Source: CAVQLX01 sp963811605
GTDB taxonomy: Bacteria > Desulfobacterota > Binatia > DP-6
Length of the DNA stretch: 64,000 bases
Reading direction: 5' to 3'
NCBI GenBank assembly: GCA_963811605.1
Contig: CAWESA010000013.1
Coordinates: 395,564 to 459,563, forward strand
Shown here: piece after piece, positions 51,399 to 60,969 of the stretch
How the letters are laid out: every line of letters begins with the position of its first letter
Position numbering within the stretch: the first letter of the stretch is position 1
Translations under genes and position numbers: made by a program
Notes under the pieces: generated by a model
Seen by the model: only the letters and a program-made list of their open reading frames with translations
Databases searched by the model: none
Told to the model about the DNA's origin: nothing

Positions 51399-52943
51399 TC
51401 ACGCCGGCTCGCCGGCGGCGCGCGCGCGTTCGAGACGCGTGGCCTCGTCGTGCGCCACGTGGCGCGCGCCGAGCAGCAGCAGCACCGCCCCGGCGACGCC
51501 GGCGAGCAGCGCGCACAGCATCGCCGTGCGCAGGTCGCCGAGCGCGACGCTCAGGCGACCGACGGAGTACGGGCCGAGGGCCAGACCGATGAAGGTGACG
51601 ATCAGCAGGTAGGCGGCCGACGCGGAGCCGCGCATGCGCGGGAGGACCAGATCCTGCACCGTCGAGGCTCCGGCGCCGATCCACAGGCTCGACGTCAGCG
51701 TGACCGGGAAGGCGAGCCCAAAGGCGAGCTGCGTGTTCCGGGTCACCAGCATCCAGACGGCGAGAGGAAGCGTCAAGAGCGCGCAGGCGGCGCCGACCTC
51801 GAGACGGCCGGCGGGGGTGCGGCGCCGCCGCGCGTCGGCCCATACCCCGCCCAGCGTCGTCCCCAGCCAGCCGGAGACGGCCGAGGTGATGCCGAGGATC
51901 ACACCCGTGCTGCCAGCCTGCGACCCGTGGACGCGCATGAAGAGCGGCGGCAGCCAGAAGCCGATGCTGTAGCTGACGAACGAGAGGAGCGCGAATCCCA
52001 CCGCCGCATAGCGCAGCGACGGCGTCCCCGTGATGAGCGCGAGCGCGGGTCGATCGCGCAGCGCGAGCGCCTGGAGCCACGACACCGCCGCGTACAGCCC
52101 GATGCCCAGTGCGATCCACTGGGCCGCGCTGCCGAGCGTCCGGATCAGCACGGTGGCGAGCGCCGCGATGACGGCGGCGGCCGCGAGGTTGCGCCCGACC
52201 GTGCCCGCGCCCGCTCTGGCGAGATGGATGAGGGTGAACGGGGGCAGCACGGCGCCGAGCTCGGAGAGAAACGCGGGCAACGGCCGCACCGTGCTGGCGG
52301 CCACCAGACCCTCGCTGGCGCCCCGCGCCGGCTCGCGCAGCGTGCGGACCCAGAGCGCGAGCAGCAGCCCGGGAATCCCCACCACGAAGAACGCCACCTG
52401 CCAGCCGCGCAGGCCGAACGGCGCGGCGGCGGGAAAGGCGGCGTCCCAGCGGTCGACGACCAGGCCGCCGACGACGAGCCCCAGGCCCGCGCCGACGTAG
52501 ATGCCGCTCGAGTACACCGCCAGCGCGGTCGCCCGGCGTGCCGGGGGAAAGTAGTCGGAGAGCAAGGAGTAGGCGGCAGGGGCGGCGCTGGCCTCGCCGA
52601 TGCCGACGCCGATCCGCGCCAGGGCCAGCTCCGGGAAGGTGCGCGCGAGGCCCGACAGCGCCGTCATCACGCTCCAGATCGTCAGCCCCAGCGCGATCAG
52701 CTTGCGCCGGTCCCACACGTCCGCCAGTCGACCGAGCGGAATGCCGAACACGGCGTAGAAGACCGCGAACGCCGTGCCGTAGAGGAACCCCAGCTCGGCG
52801 TCGCCCACGCCGAGATCGCCCCGGATCCGTTCGGCGAGGATGGAGATGATCTGCCGGTCGAGGAAGTTGAAGACGTACACCACGACCAGGACGCCGAGGA
52901 CGTAGCGCGCATACCCGTCGGCCGTGGGGGTGGGGCGGTCCAT
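51399..52943 (-). CDS. Major facilitator superfamily transporter
   Basis: A 514-residue MFS protein with about twelve helices. Family motifs are NFLDRQIISIL in TM1, the loop 2-3 motif GRLADVWDRRK and the TM4-5 region ARIGVGIGEAS. It resembles spinster-type or hexuronate-type exporters by its DRQ motif, but the substrate is not identifiable. The longer central loop (about 215-240) is Ala/Arg-rich. It sits between glcF and glcE and may move a 2-hydroxyacid (speculative). ATG 52943 is preferred over a weakly coding 15-codon upstream extension. Confidence 0.88.
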   Translation of the reverse strand: MDRPTPTADGYARYVLGVLVVVYVFNFLDRQIISILAERIRGDLGVGDAELGFLYGTAFAVFYAVFGIPLGRLADVWDRRKLIALGLTIWSVMTALSGLARTFPELALARIGVGIGEASAAPAAYSLLSDYFPPARRATALAVYSSGIYVGAGLGLVVGGLVVDRWDAAFPAAAPFGLRGWQVAFFVVGIPGLLLALWVRTLREPARGASEGLVAASTVRPLPAFLSELGAVLPPFTLIHLARAGAGTVGRNLAAAAVIAALATVLIRTLGSAAQWIALGIGLYAAVSWLQALALRDRPALALITGTPSLRYAAVGFALLSFVSYSIGFWLPPLFMRVHGSQAGSTGVILGITSAVSGWLGTTLGGVWADARRRRTPAGRLEVGAACALLTLPLAVWMLVTRNTQLAFGLAFPVTLTSSLWIGAGASTVQDLVLPRMRGSASAAYLLIVTFIGLALGPYSVGRLSVALGDLRTAMLCALLAGVAGAVLLLLGARHVAHDEATRLERARAAGEPA

Positions 52944-53041
52944 GGGGCGGTGGTGGCATCCTCTAGTCGCTCGCGCGCACGCCGCCAAGCCGTCCGGCGC
53001 GCGTGGACGCCGACTCCACCTCGTGCTTTGTCGCCGCCGTG

Positions 53042-53914
53042 ATGACGGCGGACCACCGGCATGCCCGGCTCGCGGGCTTCACCCTCGGCGCCTGCGCCGC
53101 GGCGTGCTGGGGGTTCGGCCCGGTGGCGACGAAGGGCGCCCTGGCCGGCTTCTCGCCGGAGGTGGTGGGTGTGATGCGACTCAGCAGCGCGGCGCTGTTC
53201 TTCCACCTGCTCGCCGGCCGTGGCACGCCGTGGCTGCCGCGCGACGGCTGGTCCGTCCTCGCCGGCGTCGCACTCGGCGTCGACTTCCTCTTCTTCAACT
53301 TCGGGCTGCGGCTCACCACCGCCGCCGTCGCCGGCCTGGTGATCAACTTCGGTCAGGTCGCCAACGTCACCCTGGCACGCGCGGTGCTGGGAGAGCCGCT
53401 GACCGTCCGGCGGGTCGCCGGCAGCGCGCTCACGCTGGCAGGAGTCCTCGTCGTCAACCTGGGAGGAGGCGGCGGCGCCGGCGGAGGAAGCCTCACCGGC
53501 AACGTGCTGATCATGGCGGCCGCCGTGTGCTGGTCGACGTACGCCGTGGCGCAGCGCCGCGCCCCCCGGCGGGGGACGATCGTCGAGCTGCTGGCCCCGA
53601 TCTTCGTCGTCGCCGCGCTGGTGAGCGCCATGGCGCTGGTGACGACCGATGCGTGGCACAATCCCGCAGGCCGGACACCGGCCGTGATGCTGGCGCTGCT
53701 CATCGGCGCCGCGACGATCGCACCCTACCTGCTCTACAGCCGCGGGCAGGAGCTGCTCGACCTGATGGTGATGACCGTCGTGCTCGCCAGCACTCCGGTC
53801 TTCGCCGTCCTGTTCTCCTGGCTGATCCTCGACGAGGTGATCGGCTGGCCCGTCCTGGCCGGCGGCGCCGTGATCCTGGCGGGGATCGTCGTGGTGGCGC
53901 TGGAACGCCGCTAG
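53042..53914 (+). CDS. EamA/DMT-superfamily transporter
   Basis: A 290-residue protein with ten predicted helices in two EamA repeats: GACAAACWGFGPVATKGAL starts the first and GNVLIMAAAVCWSTYAVAQRR the second. The ends FFNFGLRLTTAAVAGLVINF and LYSRGQELLDLMVMTVVLASTPVFAVLFSW are the conserved helix pairs. The substrate is unknown, as usual for this family. It lies on the plus strand inside the otherwise minus-strand glc region; ATG 53042 is the likely start. Confidence 0.88.
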   Translation: MTADHRHARLAGFTLGACAAACWGFGPVATKGALAGFSPEVVGVMRLSSAALFFHLLAGRGTPWLPRDGWSVLAGVALGVDFLFFNFGLRLTTAAVAGLVINFGQVANVTLARAVLGEPLTVRRVAGSALTLAGVLVVNLGGGGGAGGGSLTGNVLIMAAAVCWSTYAVAQRRAPRRGTIVELLAPIFVVAALVSAMALVTTDAWHNPAGRTPAVMLALLIGAATIAPYLLYSRGQELLDLMVMTVVLASTPVFAVLFSWLILDEVIGWPVLAGGAVILAGIVVVALERR

Positions 53915-53928
53915 CCCGTCCCCGCGCG

Positions 53929-55179
53929 TCAGCCCGCGACGAAACGCCCGGGCGCGAACAGCCCGGCGGGATCGAACGCGCGCTTGATCTTGCGCATCAG
54001 CGGCAGGCCCGGACCCACCGCTCCCCACACATCCACCGACCGCTTCACGTCGGGCGTCGCGCGATGCACCACCAGGGAGCCGCCGACCGATTCGAGTCCG
54101 GGCCGCAGCGCGTGGACCAGCGGCCCGACGTGCTCGGCGCGCCCGACGGCGACCCGCACGATCCCGGCGGACGCGTGCGCGAGGCTCCGCATCCCGGCGC
54201 CCACCTCGCGCGCGGCGGCCTCGGCCGCCTCGAGCACCGAGCCGACCTGCGTCGGGAGCGTCCCGGCCCGCAGCACCGCCGCGGCGGGCACGACGTCGAA
54301 CGCGGCCAGGCGATCACGCAGCCCGGCTCCGTCGGCGACCTCCAGCGCACGACAGCCGCGCGCCTCCGCTACGCCGCGCAGCCGCGCGCAGCCATGCTCG
54401 ACCTCCGCAGCGCTGCCGCCCACGCCGGCCGCGACCGCCGCGCCGCTTCCCGGACCGTCCGCCAGGCCTCCCGAGCCGGCCACCTCGAGCCACAACGGAT
54501 CGAGCACGTCGCGGAGCACGAGCGCCATGTCCCCGGCTTCGGTGGGCGTGCGGCACGCGATCACGACGGCCGCCTCCCGCTCCGGCCGCGGGCGTAGCTT
54601 GAAGGTCGCCTCCACGATGACCCCGACGGTCCCGAGCGCGCCCACGTGCAGCTTCGGCAGATCGTATCCGGCGACGTTCTTGACCACCCGTCCGCCGCTC
54701 CTGGCGAGGGCTCCGCCGGCGCCAACGACCGTGCAGCCGAGGAGCAGATCGCGCGCCGTCCCCTGCGACGCGCGCAACGGTCCGGACAGGTTCGCCGCGA
54801 TGAGGCCGCCGATCGTCGTGCGCTCGGGACGCGGTGGGTCGAGCGGCAGCCACTGGCCCGCCGCCGCGAGCACGTTCTGCAGGGTCGCCAGCGAGCAGCC
54901 CGCCTCCACGGTCACCGTCATGTCGGCCGCCTGGTGGTCGAGCACCCGCGCGAGACGGTCGGTGCGCAGGAGCACCTCGAGGCGGTGCGGGGGCGCGCCG
55001 ACGTCGAGGTGCGCGCCGAGACCCGACGCGACCAGCGGCACGCCGGCCCGCACGATCTTCTGCACCTCCGCGACGGCGCCTGGACGGAGCACCCAGACCG
55101 GCGCCACGCCGTCCACCCGGTCGTCGGGGCCGCCGGCCACGGCGAAGCCCGGGCCGACGATCCCCGGCCAGTCGCTCAC
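53929..55179 (-). CDS. glcE: Glycolate oxidase FAD-binding subunit
   Basis: A 416-residue PCMH-type FAD protein. VWVLRPGAVAEVQKIV, VASGLGAHLDVG, TVEAGCSLATLQNVLAAAGQWLPLDPP, TIGGLIAANLSGPLR and GGRVVKNVAGYDLPKL are GlcE signatures; the last is diagnostic. GlcE assists GlcD and GlcF in oxidising glycolate to glyoxylate. The GTG start shares GTGA with the stop of the small gene upstream. Its 3' end faces the EamA gene 14 bases away. Confidence 0.9.
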   Translation of the reverse strand: MSDWPGIVGPGFAVAGGPDDRVDGVAPVWVLRPGAVAEVQKIVRAGVPLVASGLGAHLDVGAPPHRLEVLLRTDRLARVLDHQAADMTVTVEAGCSLATLQNVLAAAGQWLPLDPPRPERTTIGGLIAANLSGPLRASQGTARDLLLGCTVVGAGGALARSGGRVVKNVAGYDLPKLHVGALGTVGVIVEATFKLRPRPEREAAVVIACRTPTEAGDMALVLRDVLDPLWLEVAGSGGLADGPGSGAAVAAGVGGSAAEVEHGCARLRGVAEARGCRALEVADGAGLRDRLAAFDVVPAAAVLRAGTLPTQVGSVLEAAEAAAREVGAGMRSLAHASAGIVRVAVGRAEHVGPLVHALRPGLESVGGSLVVHRATPDVKRSVDVWGAVGPGLPLMRKIKRAFDPAGLFAPGRFVAG

Positions 55180-55703
55180 GTCGGCGCGCCCAGATCGAGC
55201 TCGATGCGTCGCCATGCCGACAGCGCGGCGGGAGACATGTGCGCCAGGTGCTCCTGCACGGGCGGACGCCACGGGGAACCGAGTCGCGACTCCTGCGCCC
55301 GGACGAGATCGAGGACGTCGCCGCGGGTCGCCGGTCGGCCCAGCTCGAGGAGCACCAGGATCAGGCCGAGCGGGGTGGCAACGCGCAGCCCCGGCCCCGG
55401 GTGGAAGCGGGCGGTGTCGAGCGCGAACTTCATCGCATGACCCCGCCCGACGATGAGGGAGCACGGCGTGGCGTCCGCCCAGCGTAGCCAGGCAATCACC
55501 TGCTCGTCCGACCCCGCGGGATCCCGCATCGGCGGCGGGAGACCGTCCCAGAACAGCGGCCGCAGCACGTCGGTGTCCACGGCGAGCAGCTCGAGCGCAC
55601 CCTGACGGTGGGTGCACCCGTACAGCATCAGCGCATGATCGCCGACGAGGCAGAAGCTCGCACGGGCGGCGTCGAGCCGCGCGATCAGCTGGCGGTCGAC
55701 CAT
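55176..55703 (-). CDS. Nucleotidyltransferase-fold-like hypothetical protein
   Basis: A 175-residue protein. FCLVGDHALMLYGCTHRQGALELLAVDTDVLRP resembles the N-terminal strand-helix of MNT/AbiEii-type nucleotidyltransferases (a G-x-A-x-x-x-x-G followed by a D-x-D-like site), but the GS and DxD motifs are incomplete. The C-terminal half (PLGLILVLLELGRPATRGDVLDLVRAQE) matches the helix that follows in that fold. Activity is uncertain. It is wedged between glcD and glcE and coupled to glcE by GTGA. Confidence 0.55.
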   Translation of the reverse strand: MVDRQLIARLDAARASFCLVGDHALMLYGCTHRQGALELLAVDTDVLRPLFWDGLPPPMRDPAGSDEQVIAWLRWADATPCSLIVGRGHAMKFALDTARFHPGPGLRVATPLGLILVLLELGRPATRGDVLDLVRAQESRLGSPWRPPVQEHLAHMSPAALSAWRRIELDLGAPT

Positions 55704-55759
55704 GGCCCCGGGGTCTTGTTGCGCCGCGCAGCCGACTTTTCAAGCCGGTGCCCGGCGCG

Positions 55760-57184
55760 TCAGAGCGCGGCCTGCCGCCGCGGGACGCGCGTCTCCACGC
55801 ACATCTTGGCGTCGGGGAAGATCTTGTGCGGGTTGGCCCGCTGGGCGGGATCGAAGACCGCGCGCAGCGTCGTCATGGCGATCAGATCGTCGGGGGCGAA
55901 CAGCAGCGGCATCTGACCGATCTTCTCGACGCCGATGCCGTGCTCGCCGGTCACGCTGCCGCCCAGCGCGACGCACGCCTCGAGTATCTCCCGACCGGCG
56001 GCGAGCACCCTTGCGGATTCGTCCGGGTCACGCTCGTCGAACAGCAGGATGGGGTGGATGTTGCCGTCGCCGGCGTGGAACACGTTGCCGATGCGCAGCC
56101 GGTGGCGCTCGGCGGTCCGCGCGATGGCGCGCACGATCTCGGGCACCTTCGTACGCGGCACGACGCCATCCTGCGTGCAGTAGCTCGGCGCGAGCCGTCC
56201 GACGGCGCCGAACGCGCGCTTGCGGGCCTTCCAGAGGGCGGCCCGCTCGGCGTCGTCACGTGCCAGCCGCAGCTCGCGAGCCCCGTGCGCCCGGCACACC
56301 GCCTCGACACGCGCCATCTGACCGTCGAGACCGACCGCCGGTCCGTCGAGCTCGACCAGCAGCACGGCGCCGGCGTCGGTCGGCAGGCCGATGTGGTACG
56401 CGGCCTCGACGGCGCCCAGGATCAGGCGGTCCATCATCTCGAGGGCCGCCGGGACGATGCCGGTCGCGATGATGCCGGACACGGCCTCGCTGGCCGCGTC
56501 CACCGACTCGAAGACGGCCAGCAACGTGCGGTACGCCTCGGGGGCCCGCGTCAGCCGGAGCGTGGCGCGCGTGACGATGCCGAAGGTGCCTTCGGCGCCG
56601 ACGGCGAGCCCCACCAGGTCGTAGCCCGGCCGCTCCTCGGCGGGTCCGCCGAGGGCGACGACCTCCCCGTCCGACAGGACCAGCTCGACGCCCAGCACGT
56701 GGTTGGTCGTGACGCCGTACTTCAAGGTGTGCGGTCCGCCCGAGTTCTCGGCGACGTTGCCGCCGATGGTGCACGCGGGCTGGCTCGACGGGTCGGGGGC
56801 GTAGAGCAGGCCGTCGCCGCGCACCGCGTTCGACACCCATTGATTGACGACGCCCGCCTGCGCGACCACGCGCCGGTTCTGCCGATCGATCGACTCGATG
56901 CGATTGAGCCTGCTGGTGCAGATCATCACCGGCGCCGCGACCGGCAGCGTACCACCGGAGAGGCCGGTCCCCGCGCCGCGCGGGACGAACGCGATCCCCT
57001 CGTCCCACAGCACCCGCACCACCGCCGGCACCTGCTCCGGAACGCGCGGCAGGACGACCAGCTCCGGCGTGCCGCGCTCGAGCGTGTAGCCGTCGCAGTC
57101 GTAGACGCCGAGGGCGTCGGGATGATCGATCACCCCGTCGTCGCCGAGCAGGGCACGGAGTCGGCTCGCCAGACCGGCAGGCAC
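55760..57184 (-). CDS. glcD: Glycolate oxidase FAD-linked catalytic subunit
   Basis: A 474-residue FAD-linked oxidase. The PCMH domain shows LPRVPEQVPAVVRV, VPRGAGTGLSGG and TIGGNVAENSGGPHTLKYG. The C-terminal domain has the metal/substrate region NVFHAGDGNIHP and GEHGIGVEKIGQMP. It oxidises glycolate or another 2-hydroxyacid. GTG 57184 is chosen because homology starts within ten residues; an in-frame GTG at 57211 is an alternative. It heads the glcD, small gene, glcE run. Confidence 0.92.
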   Translation of the reverse strand: MPAGLASRLRALLGDDGVIDHPDALGVYDCDGYTLERGTPELVVLPRVPEQVPAVVRVLWDEGIAFVPRGAGTGLSGGTLPVAAPVMICTSRLNRIESIDRQNRRVVAQAGVVNQWVSNAVRGDGLLYAPDPSSQPACTIGGNVAENSGGPHTLKYGVTTNHVLGVELVLSDGEVVALGGPAEERPGYDLVGLAVGAEGTFGIVTRATLRLTRAPEAYRTLLAVFESVDAASEAVSGIIATGIVPAALEMMDRLILGAVEAAYHIGLPTDAGAVLLVELDGPAVGLDGQMARVEAVCRAHGARELRLARDDAERAALWKARKRAFGAVGRLAPSYCTQDGVVPRTKVPEIVRAIARTAERHRLRIGNVFHAGDGNIHPILLFDERDPDESARVLAAGREILEACVALGGSVTGEHGIGVEKIGQMPLLFAPDDLIAMTTLRAVFDPAQRANPHKIFPDAKMCVETRVPRRQAAL

Positions 57185-57231
57185 GCTCCGGCTTGTAGCC
57201 CCGGCGCGGACCGCCGTACAGGGACGGCCGG

Positions 57232-57588
57232 TCAGCGCTCGAGCGCGCGGCGGAAGCGCTCGACGATCGTGCTGGCCGCCGCGCGCGCCTCGCCCAGCGT
57301 GCGGTCCCCGGCGTCCTTGATGTCGCGCCACGAGTCCCCGGCCGCGCCGGACAGCCGGCGCAGCACCCCGCTGGCCTCGCGCTGCCGCTCACGGAGCATC
57401 GCGATCTGGACCCGGGCTTCCTTGCGCAGCTCCCTGATGCGGACGCGAGCATCCGCCTCGATGCGGTGCTCGGCCTGGCGGAGACCCTTCTGCACATCGG
57501 CAATCGAGCGGGTCAGCTGGCGCAGCCCCTTCTGCAGCTCGCCGTAGGCGGCTTTCGCCTCGGGCGGGATCGTCGCGCGAGTCGCCAT
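57232..57588 (-). CDS. Small coiled-coil hypothetical protein
   Basis: A 118-residue, highly charged, almost entirely helical protein. Residues 15-75 form a probable coiled coil (GLRQLTRSIADVQKGLRQAEHRI and following Arg/Glu-rich repeats). The C-terminal half has an amphipathic helix (TLGEARAAASTIVERFRRALE). A strong AGGGAG lies 6 bases before the ATG. No family recognised; it resembles phasin-like or apolipoprotein-like helical proteins in composition only. Confidence 0.7.
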   Translation of the reverse strand: MATRATIPPEAKAAYGELQKGLRQLTRSIADVQKGLRQAEHRIEADARVRIRELRKEARVQIAMLRERQREASGVLRRLSGAAGDSWRDIKDAGDRTLGEARAAASTIVERFRRALER

Positions 57589-57668
57589 CGTCGTCTCCCT
57601 TCGCTCACCTGGGCCATCCTCCACCTCCGGCCCGCGCGCAAGCAGGCTCCCCGCGACGCGCCCCGCAC

Positions 57669-58565
57669 TCAGCCGGCCAGGCGAGCGCGCACCCATTCGC
57701 CAACGCGCGCGATCGCCGCGTCCGATTCCGGCAGGAGCGGGGCGAATGCATGCCAGACGTGGATCATGTCGTCCCAGGTCTCCAGATCGACGGCGACGCC
57801 CGCGGCGCGCGCCCGGGCGGCGAGTCGCGTCGCGTCGTCGAGCAGCGTCTCGGCCGTGCCCACGTGCACCAGCAGCGGGGGAAGGCCGCGCAGATCCGCG
57901 TAGAGCGGCGACGCCAGCGGCGTGCGCGCGTCCTGGCCCGCGAGATAGGCCGCCGCCATCGGCAGCAGGCTGTCGCGCTGCACCATCGGGTCGGCCGCGG
58001 CGCGCGCCGTCATCGACTCGCCGCTGCACGCGAGGTCGACCCACGGCGAGATGCAGACGCCGGCCGCGGGCCGCGCGTCGCCGGCGTCGCGCAGCGCGAC
58101 CAGAAGCGCGACGGTGAGGCCGCCGCCCGCCGAGTCGCCGGCGACGACGATGTCGGATGGAGCGACGCCGCCGCCGACCAGCCACCGGTATGCCGCCACC
58201 GCGTCGTCGACCGCCGCCGGAAACGGATGCTCCGGACCGAGACGATAGTCGACCGTGAGACCCCGACCGGCGGTCGCGGCGGCCAGGCGCGCTACCAGGG
58301 CGCGGTGCGTCCGCATCGACCCGACGGTGTAGCCGCCCCCGTGGAGGTAGAGGATGGCGGGCGCCGCGGACCCGCCCGGGACCTCGACCCACTCGCAGGG
58401 GACCCCCCCGGCGTCGACCGGGGTCGCCCGCGTGCCGTCGGGCAGCGGCGCCGCGGCGGTCATCTCCTCCATCCGCCGCCGGCGCGTCGCGAAGTCCATA
58501 TCCTGCGGAAAGGGCGGAGAATTGCGGAACATGTCGACGAGCATCGCGAGCTCGGCACTGGCCAT
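57669..58565 (-). CDS. Alpha/beta hydrolase of the hormone-sensitive lipase family
   Basis: A 298-residue esterase. The oxyanion-hole HGGGYTVGS, nucleophile Ser in GDSAGGG, Asp in VGTAETLLDD and His in HVWHAFAP complete the triad in HSL/family IV order. It hydrolyses short-chain esters; the natural substrate is unknown. Cytoplasmic, no signal peptide. It is divergent from the CocE-type hydrolase gene with a 95-base gap. Confidence 0.92.
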   Translation of the reverse strand: MASAELAMLVDMFRNSPPFPQDMDFATRRRRMEEMTAAAPLPDGTRATPVDAGGVPCEWVEVPGGSAAPAILYLHGGGYTVGSMRTHRALVARLAAATAGRGLTVDYRLGPEHPFPAAVDDAVAAYRWLVGGGVAPSDIVVAGDSAGGGLTVALLVALRDAGDARPAAGVCISPWVDLACSGESMTARAAADPMVQRDSLLPMAAAYLAGQDARTPLASPLYADLRGLPPLLVHVGTAETLLDDATRLAARARAAGVAVDLETWDDMIHVWHAFAPLLPESDAAIARVGEWVRARLAG

Positions 58566-58660
58566 GGCGCGGGGATGTAGCGCCGGCCCGGGCAGCCGGC
58601 AACCCCCGCAGGCGCGTTTCACGTTGACACGGCGGTCCGCCACCTCGTACATCCCCCGCG

Positions 58661-60862
58661 ATGCGGACCCTGTGGACCCCGTTTGCCCTCTGCCTGCTGG
58701 TGCTCTCCCTCGCTCCGCGATCGGCGTATCCGGCCCGTTTCGAGGCGCACGGCGGCATCGACTTCGTCGCCGTGACCAGCTCGTCGGTCGAGGGCGCCCT
58801 CCTGACGCTCGAGGACCGGCGCGGACGCGAGGTCGGGCGGGGCACCACCGACCGGTTCGGCAGCCTCGTCTTCCGGGAGCTCGCGCCCGGTCACGGCTAC
58901 GTCGTGCACGACGTGTCGACGGGCGACTCGATCCCGGTGACGGTCCTCGACTTCAAGGATCATCCGGGCGACGACTTCTACCGGAACAAGCCGATGCACG
59001 AGGGCTACAACTACCTCCAGACACGCGACGGCACGCTCCTCGCCGCCATGGTGCGCCCACCGCTCGGTCGCTCGCTGGCGGACGGGCCGTTCCCGACCCT
59101 CGTCGAGTACTCCGGCTACAGCGTCGCCGACCCCGACAACCCGCAGCCCTCCTCGCTGATCGCGAGCGCGCTCGGCTTCGCGACCGTCGGCGTCAACATG
59201 CGCGGCTCGGGCTGCTCGGGCGGCGTGTTCGACCTCTTCGACCTCCCCACCACCGCCGACGGCTACGACATCGTCGAGACCGTCGCCGCGCAGTCGTGGG
59301 TGAAGGGGGGCAAGGTCGGCACGATCGGGATCTCGTTCCCCGGCATCAGCCAGCTCTACGTCGCGGGCTCGCGTCCGCCGCACCTGGCGGCGGCGGCGCC
59401 GTTCTCCGTGATCGCCGACATCTACCGCTCGCCGGGCTTCCCGGGCGGCATCTTCAACAACGGCTTCGCCCAGTCGTGGCTGCGCGATCGCGCCAACGAC
59501 GCGATGCCGGCGCCGGAAGGCGGACAGCCGTGGGCGCGGAAGCGCGCGCGCGAAGGCGACACGGTCTGCATCGACAACCAGCGCCTGCGCCTGCAGACGG
59601 AGGACCCGGTCGAGGTGACCGAGTCGCATCCCTTCTATACCGCGTCGCTGATGGACGATCGCTCGCCGATCAACTGGGTGTCCAAGATCCAGGTGCCCAT
59701 GCTGCTCGCCGGCGCCTGGCAGGACGAGCAGACGGGCGGCGACTTCGCGTCGATGCTGAAGAAGATCCCGAACCGGCGCGACGTGAAGATCGCGGTCGTG
59801 AACGGCGTCCACACCAGCTCGCTGGATCCGGAGAACCTGTTCAACTGGATCGCCTTCCTCGACCTCTACGTCGCCGGCCAGATTCCCGATCCGAGCCGCG
59901 TCACGCCGTTCGCCGCCGTCATCTACTCGCAGATCCTGAACCCCGGCGCGCCGACGCCGCCCCTGCCCGCCGATCGCTGGGACGGCATCACCGACTTCGA
60001 GCAGGCGCGCGACCTCTTCGAGGCCGAGCCGCACGTGCGCGTGCTGATGGAGAACGGCGCCGGCACGTCCGTCCCGGGGCTGCCTGCGCCCACCTTCGAG
60101 CTCGGCTTCCGCGAGTGGCCGCCGCGCGAGGCGCGGCCGACGAAGTGGTGGTTCGGATCCGACGGCACGCTGTCGCCCACCAGGACACGCGGCGCGGACG
60201 ACATCGACGTCTACCGGCCGGATCCGGAATCTCGCCCGCAGCAGACGCTCCCCGGTAACGGAGAGTCGGACTCGTGGGCGCTGCTCCCGCCCTACGACTG
60301 GCGCCCCTACGTCGACGGCACGGCGGTGGCCTATGCCACGGCGCCGCTCGATCACGACGTGGTCATCACGGGCCCCGGAAGCGTCGACCTGGCGCTGCGC
60401 TCGAGCGCCGACGACACCGACCTCCAGGTGACGCTGAGCGAGATCCGCCCCGACGGGAAGGAGACCTACGTGCAGAGCGGCTGGCTGCGCGCCAGCCTGC
60501 GGCATCTCGACCGCAAGACGTCGACCAAGATCGATCCGCGGCCGACCTACCTCGAGCGCCAGGCGCGCCCGCTGCCGGCGGGGAAGTTCAGCAAGGTGCG
60601 CGTCGCGCTGTTCTCGTCGTCGCACGTCTTCCGGGCCGGCTCGCGCATCCGCATCAGCATCGAGGCGCCGGGCGGCGATCGCACGCGCTGGCGGTTCGAC
60701 ACGCCGGCGACGCATGGCCTGGTGGTGAACGAGATCGGACGGCCGTCCCGCCTGGTCCTGCCCGTGGTCGCCGACGTGGATGTGCCGCCCGGGGCGCCGC
60801 CCTGCCCGGGCCTGCGCGGCCAGCCCTGCCGCACCTACGTGCCGGCGGCGAACGGCGGCTAG
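58661..60862 (+). CDS. Exported CocE/NonD-type alpha/beta hydrolase (X-Pro dipeptidyl-peptidase S15 family)
   Basis: A 733-residue protein with a signal peptide (FALCLLVLSLAPRSAYP). An N-terminal beta domain (25-105) precedes the hydrolase: TRDGTLLAAMVRPP, GYSVADPDNP, the nucleophile S225 in GISFPG and a His in NGVHTSS. The C-terminal jelly-roll (about 540-730) is the S15 C-domain (DVVITGPGSVDLALRSSADDTDLQV). Family members act as acyl esterases, amidases or dipeptidases; the substrate here is open. It is about 130 residues longer than typical CocE. Confidence 0.88.
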   Translation: MRTLWTPFALCLLVLSLAPRSAYPARFEAHGGIDFVAVTSSSVEGALLTLEDRRGREVGRGTTDRFGSLVFRELAPGHGYVVHDVSTGDSIPVTVLDFKDHPGDDFYRNKPMHEGYNYLQTRDGTLLAAMVRPPLGRSLADGPFPTLVEYSGYSVADPDNPQPSSLIASALGFATVGVNMRGSGCSGGVFDLFDLPTTADGYDIVETVAAQSWVKGGKVGTIGISFPGISQLYVAGSRPPHLAAAAPFSVIADIYRSPGFPGGIFNNGFAQSWLRDRANDAMPAPEGGQPWARKRAREGDTVCIDNQRLRLQTEDPVEVTESHPFYTASLMDDRSPINWVSKIQVPMLLAGAWQDEQTGGDFASMLKKIPNRRDVKIAVVNGVHTSSLDPENLFNWIAFLDLYVAGQIPDPSRVTPFAAVIYSQILNPGAPTPPLPADRWDGITDFEQARDLFEAEPHVRVLMENGAGTSVPGLPAPTFELGFREWPPREARPTKWWFGSDGTLSPTRTRGADDIDVYRPDPESRPQQTLPGNGESDSWALLPPYDWRPYVDGTAVAYATAPLDHDVVITGPGSVDLALRSSADDTDLQVTLSEIRPDGKETYVQSGWLRASLRHLDRKTSTKIDPRPTYLERQARPLPAGKFSKVRVALFSSSHVFRAGSRIRISIEAPGGDRTRWRFDTPATHGLVVNEIGRPSRLVLPVVADVDVPPGAPPCPGLRGQPCRTYVPAANGG

Positions 60863-60969
60863 AGCCTCCGGACTCGGCGCGCGGGGGTGGGGCCGCCGTC
60901 TTCGCTCACCGCCGCGGGTCGTCGGTCGGCTTGGCACGCGCGCCGCTCCCGTGCCAAGGTCCGGGCCGC

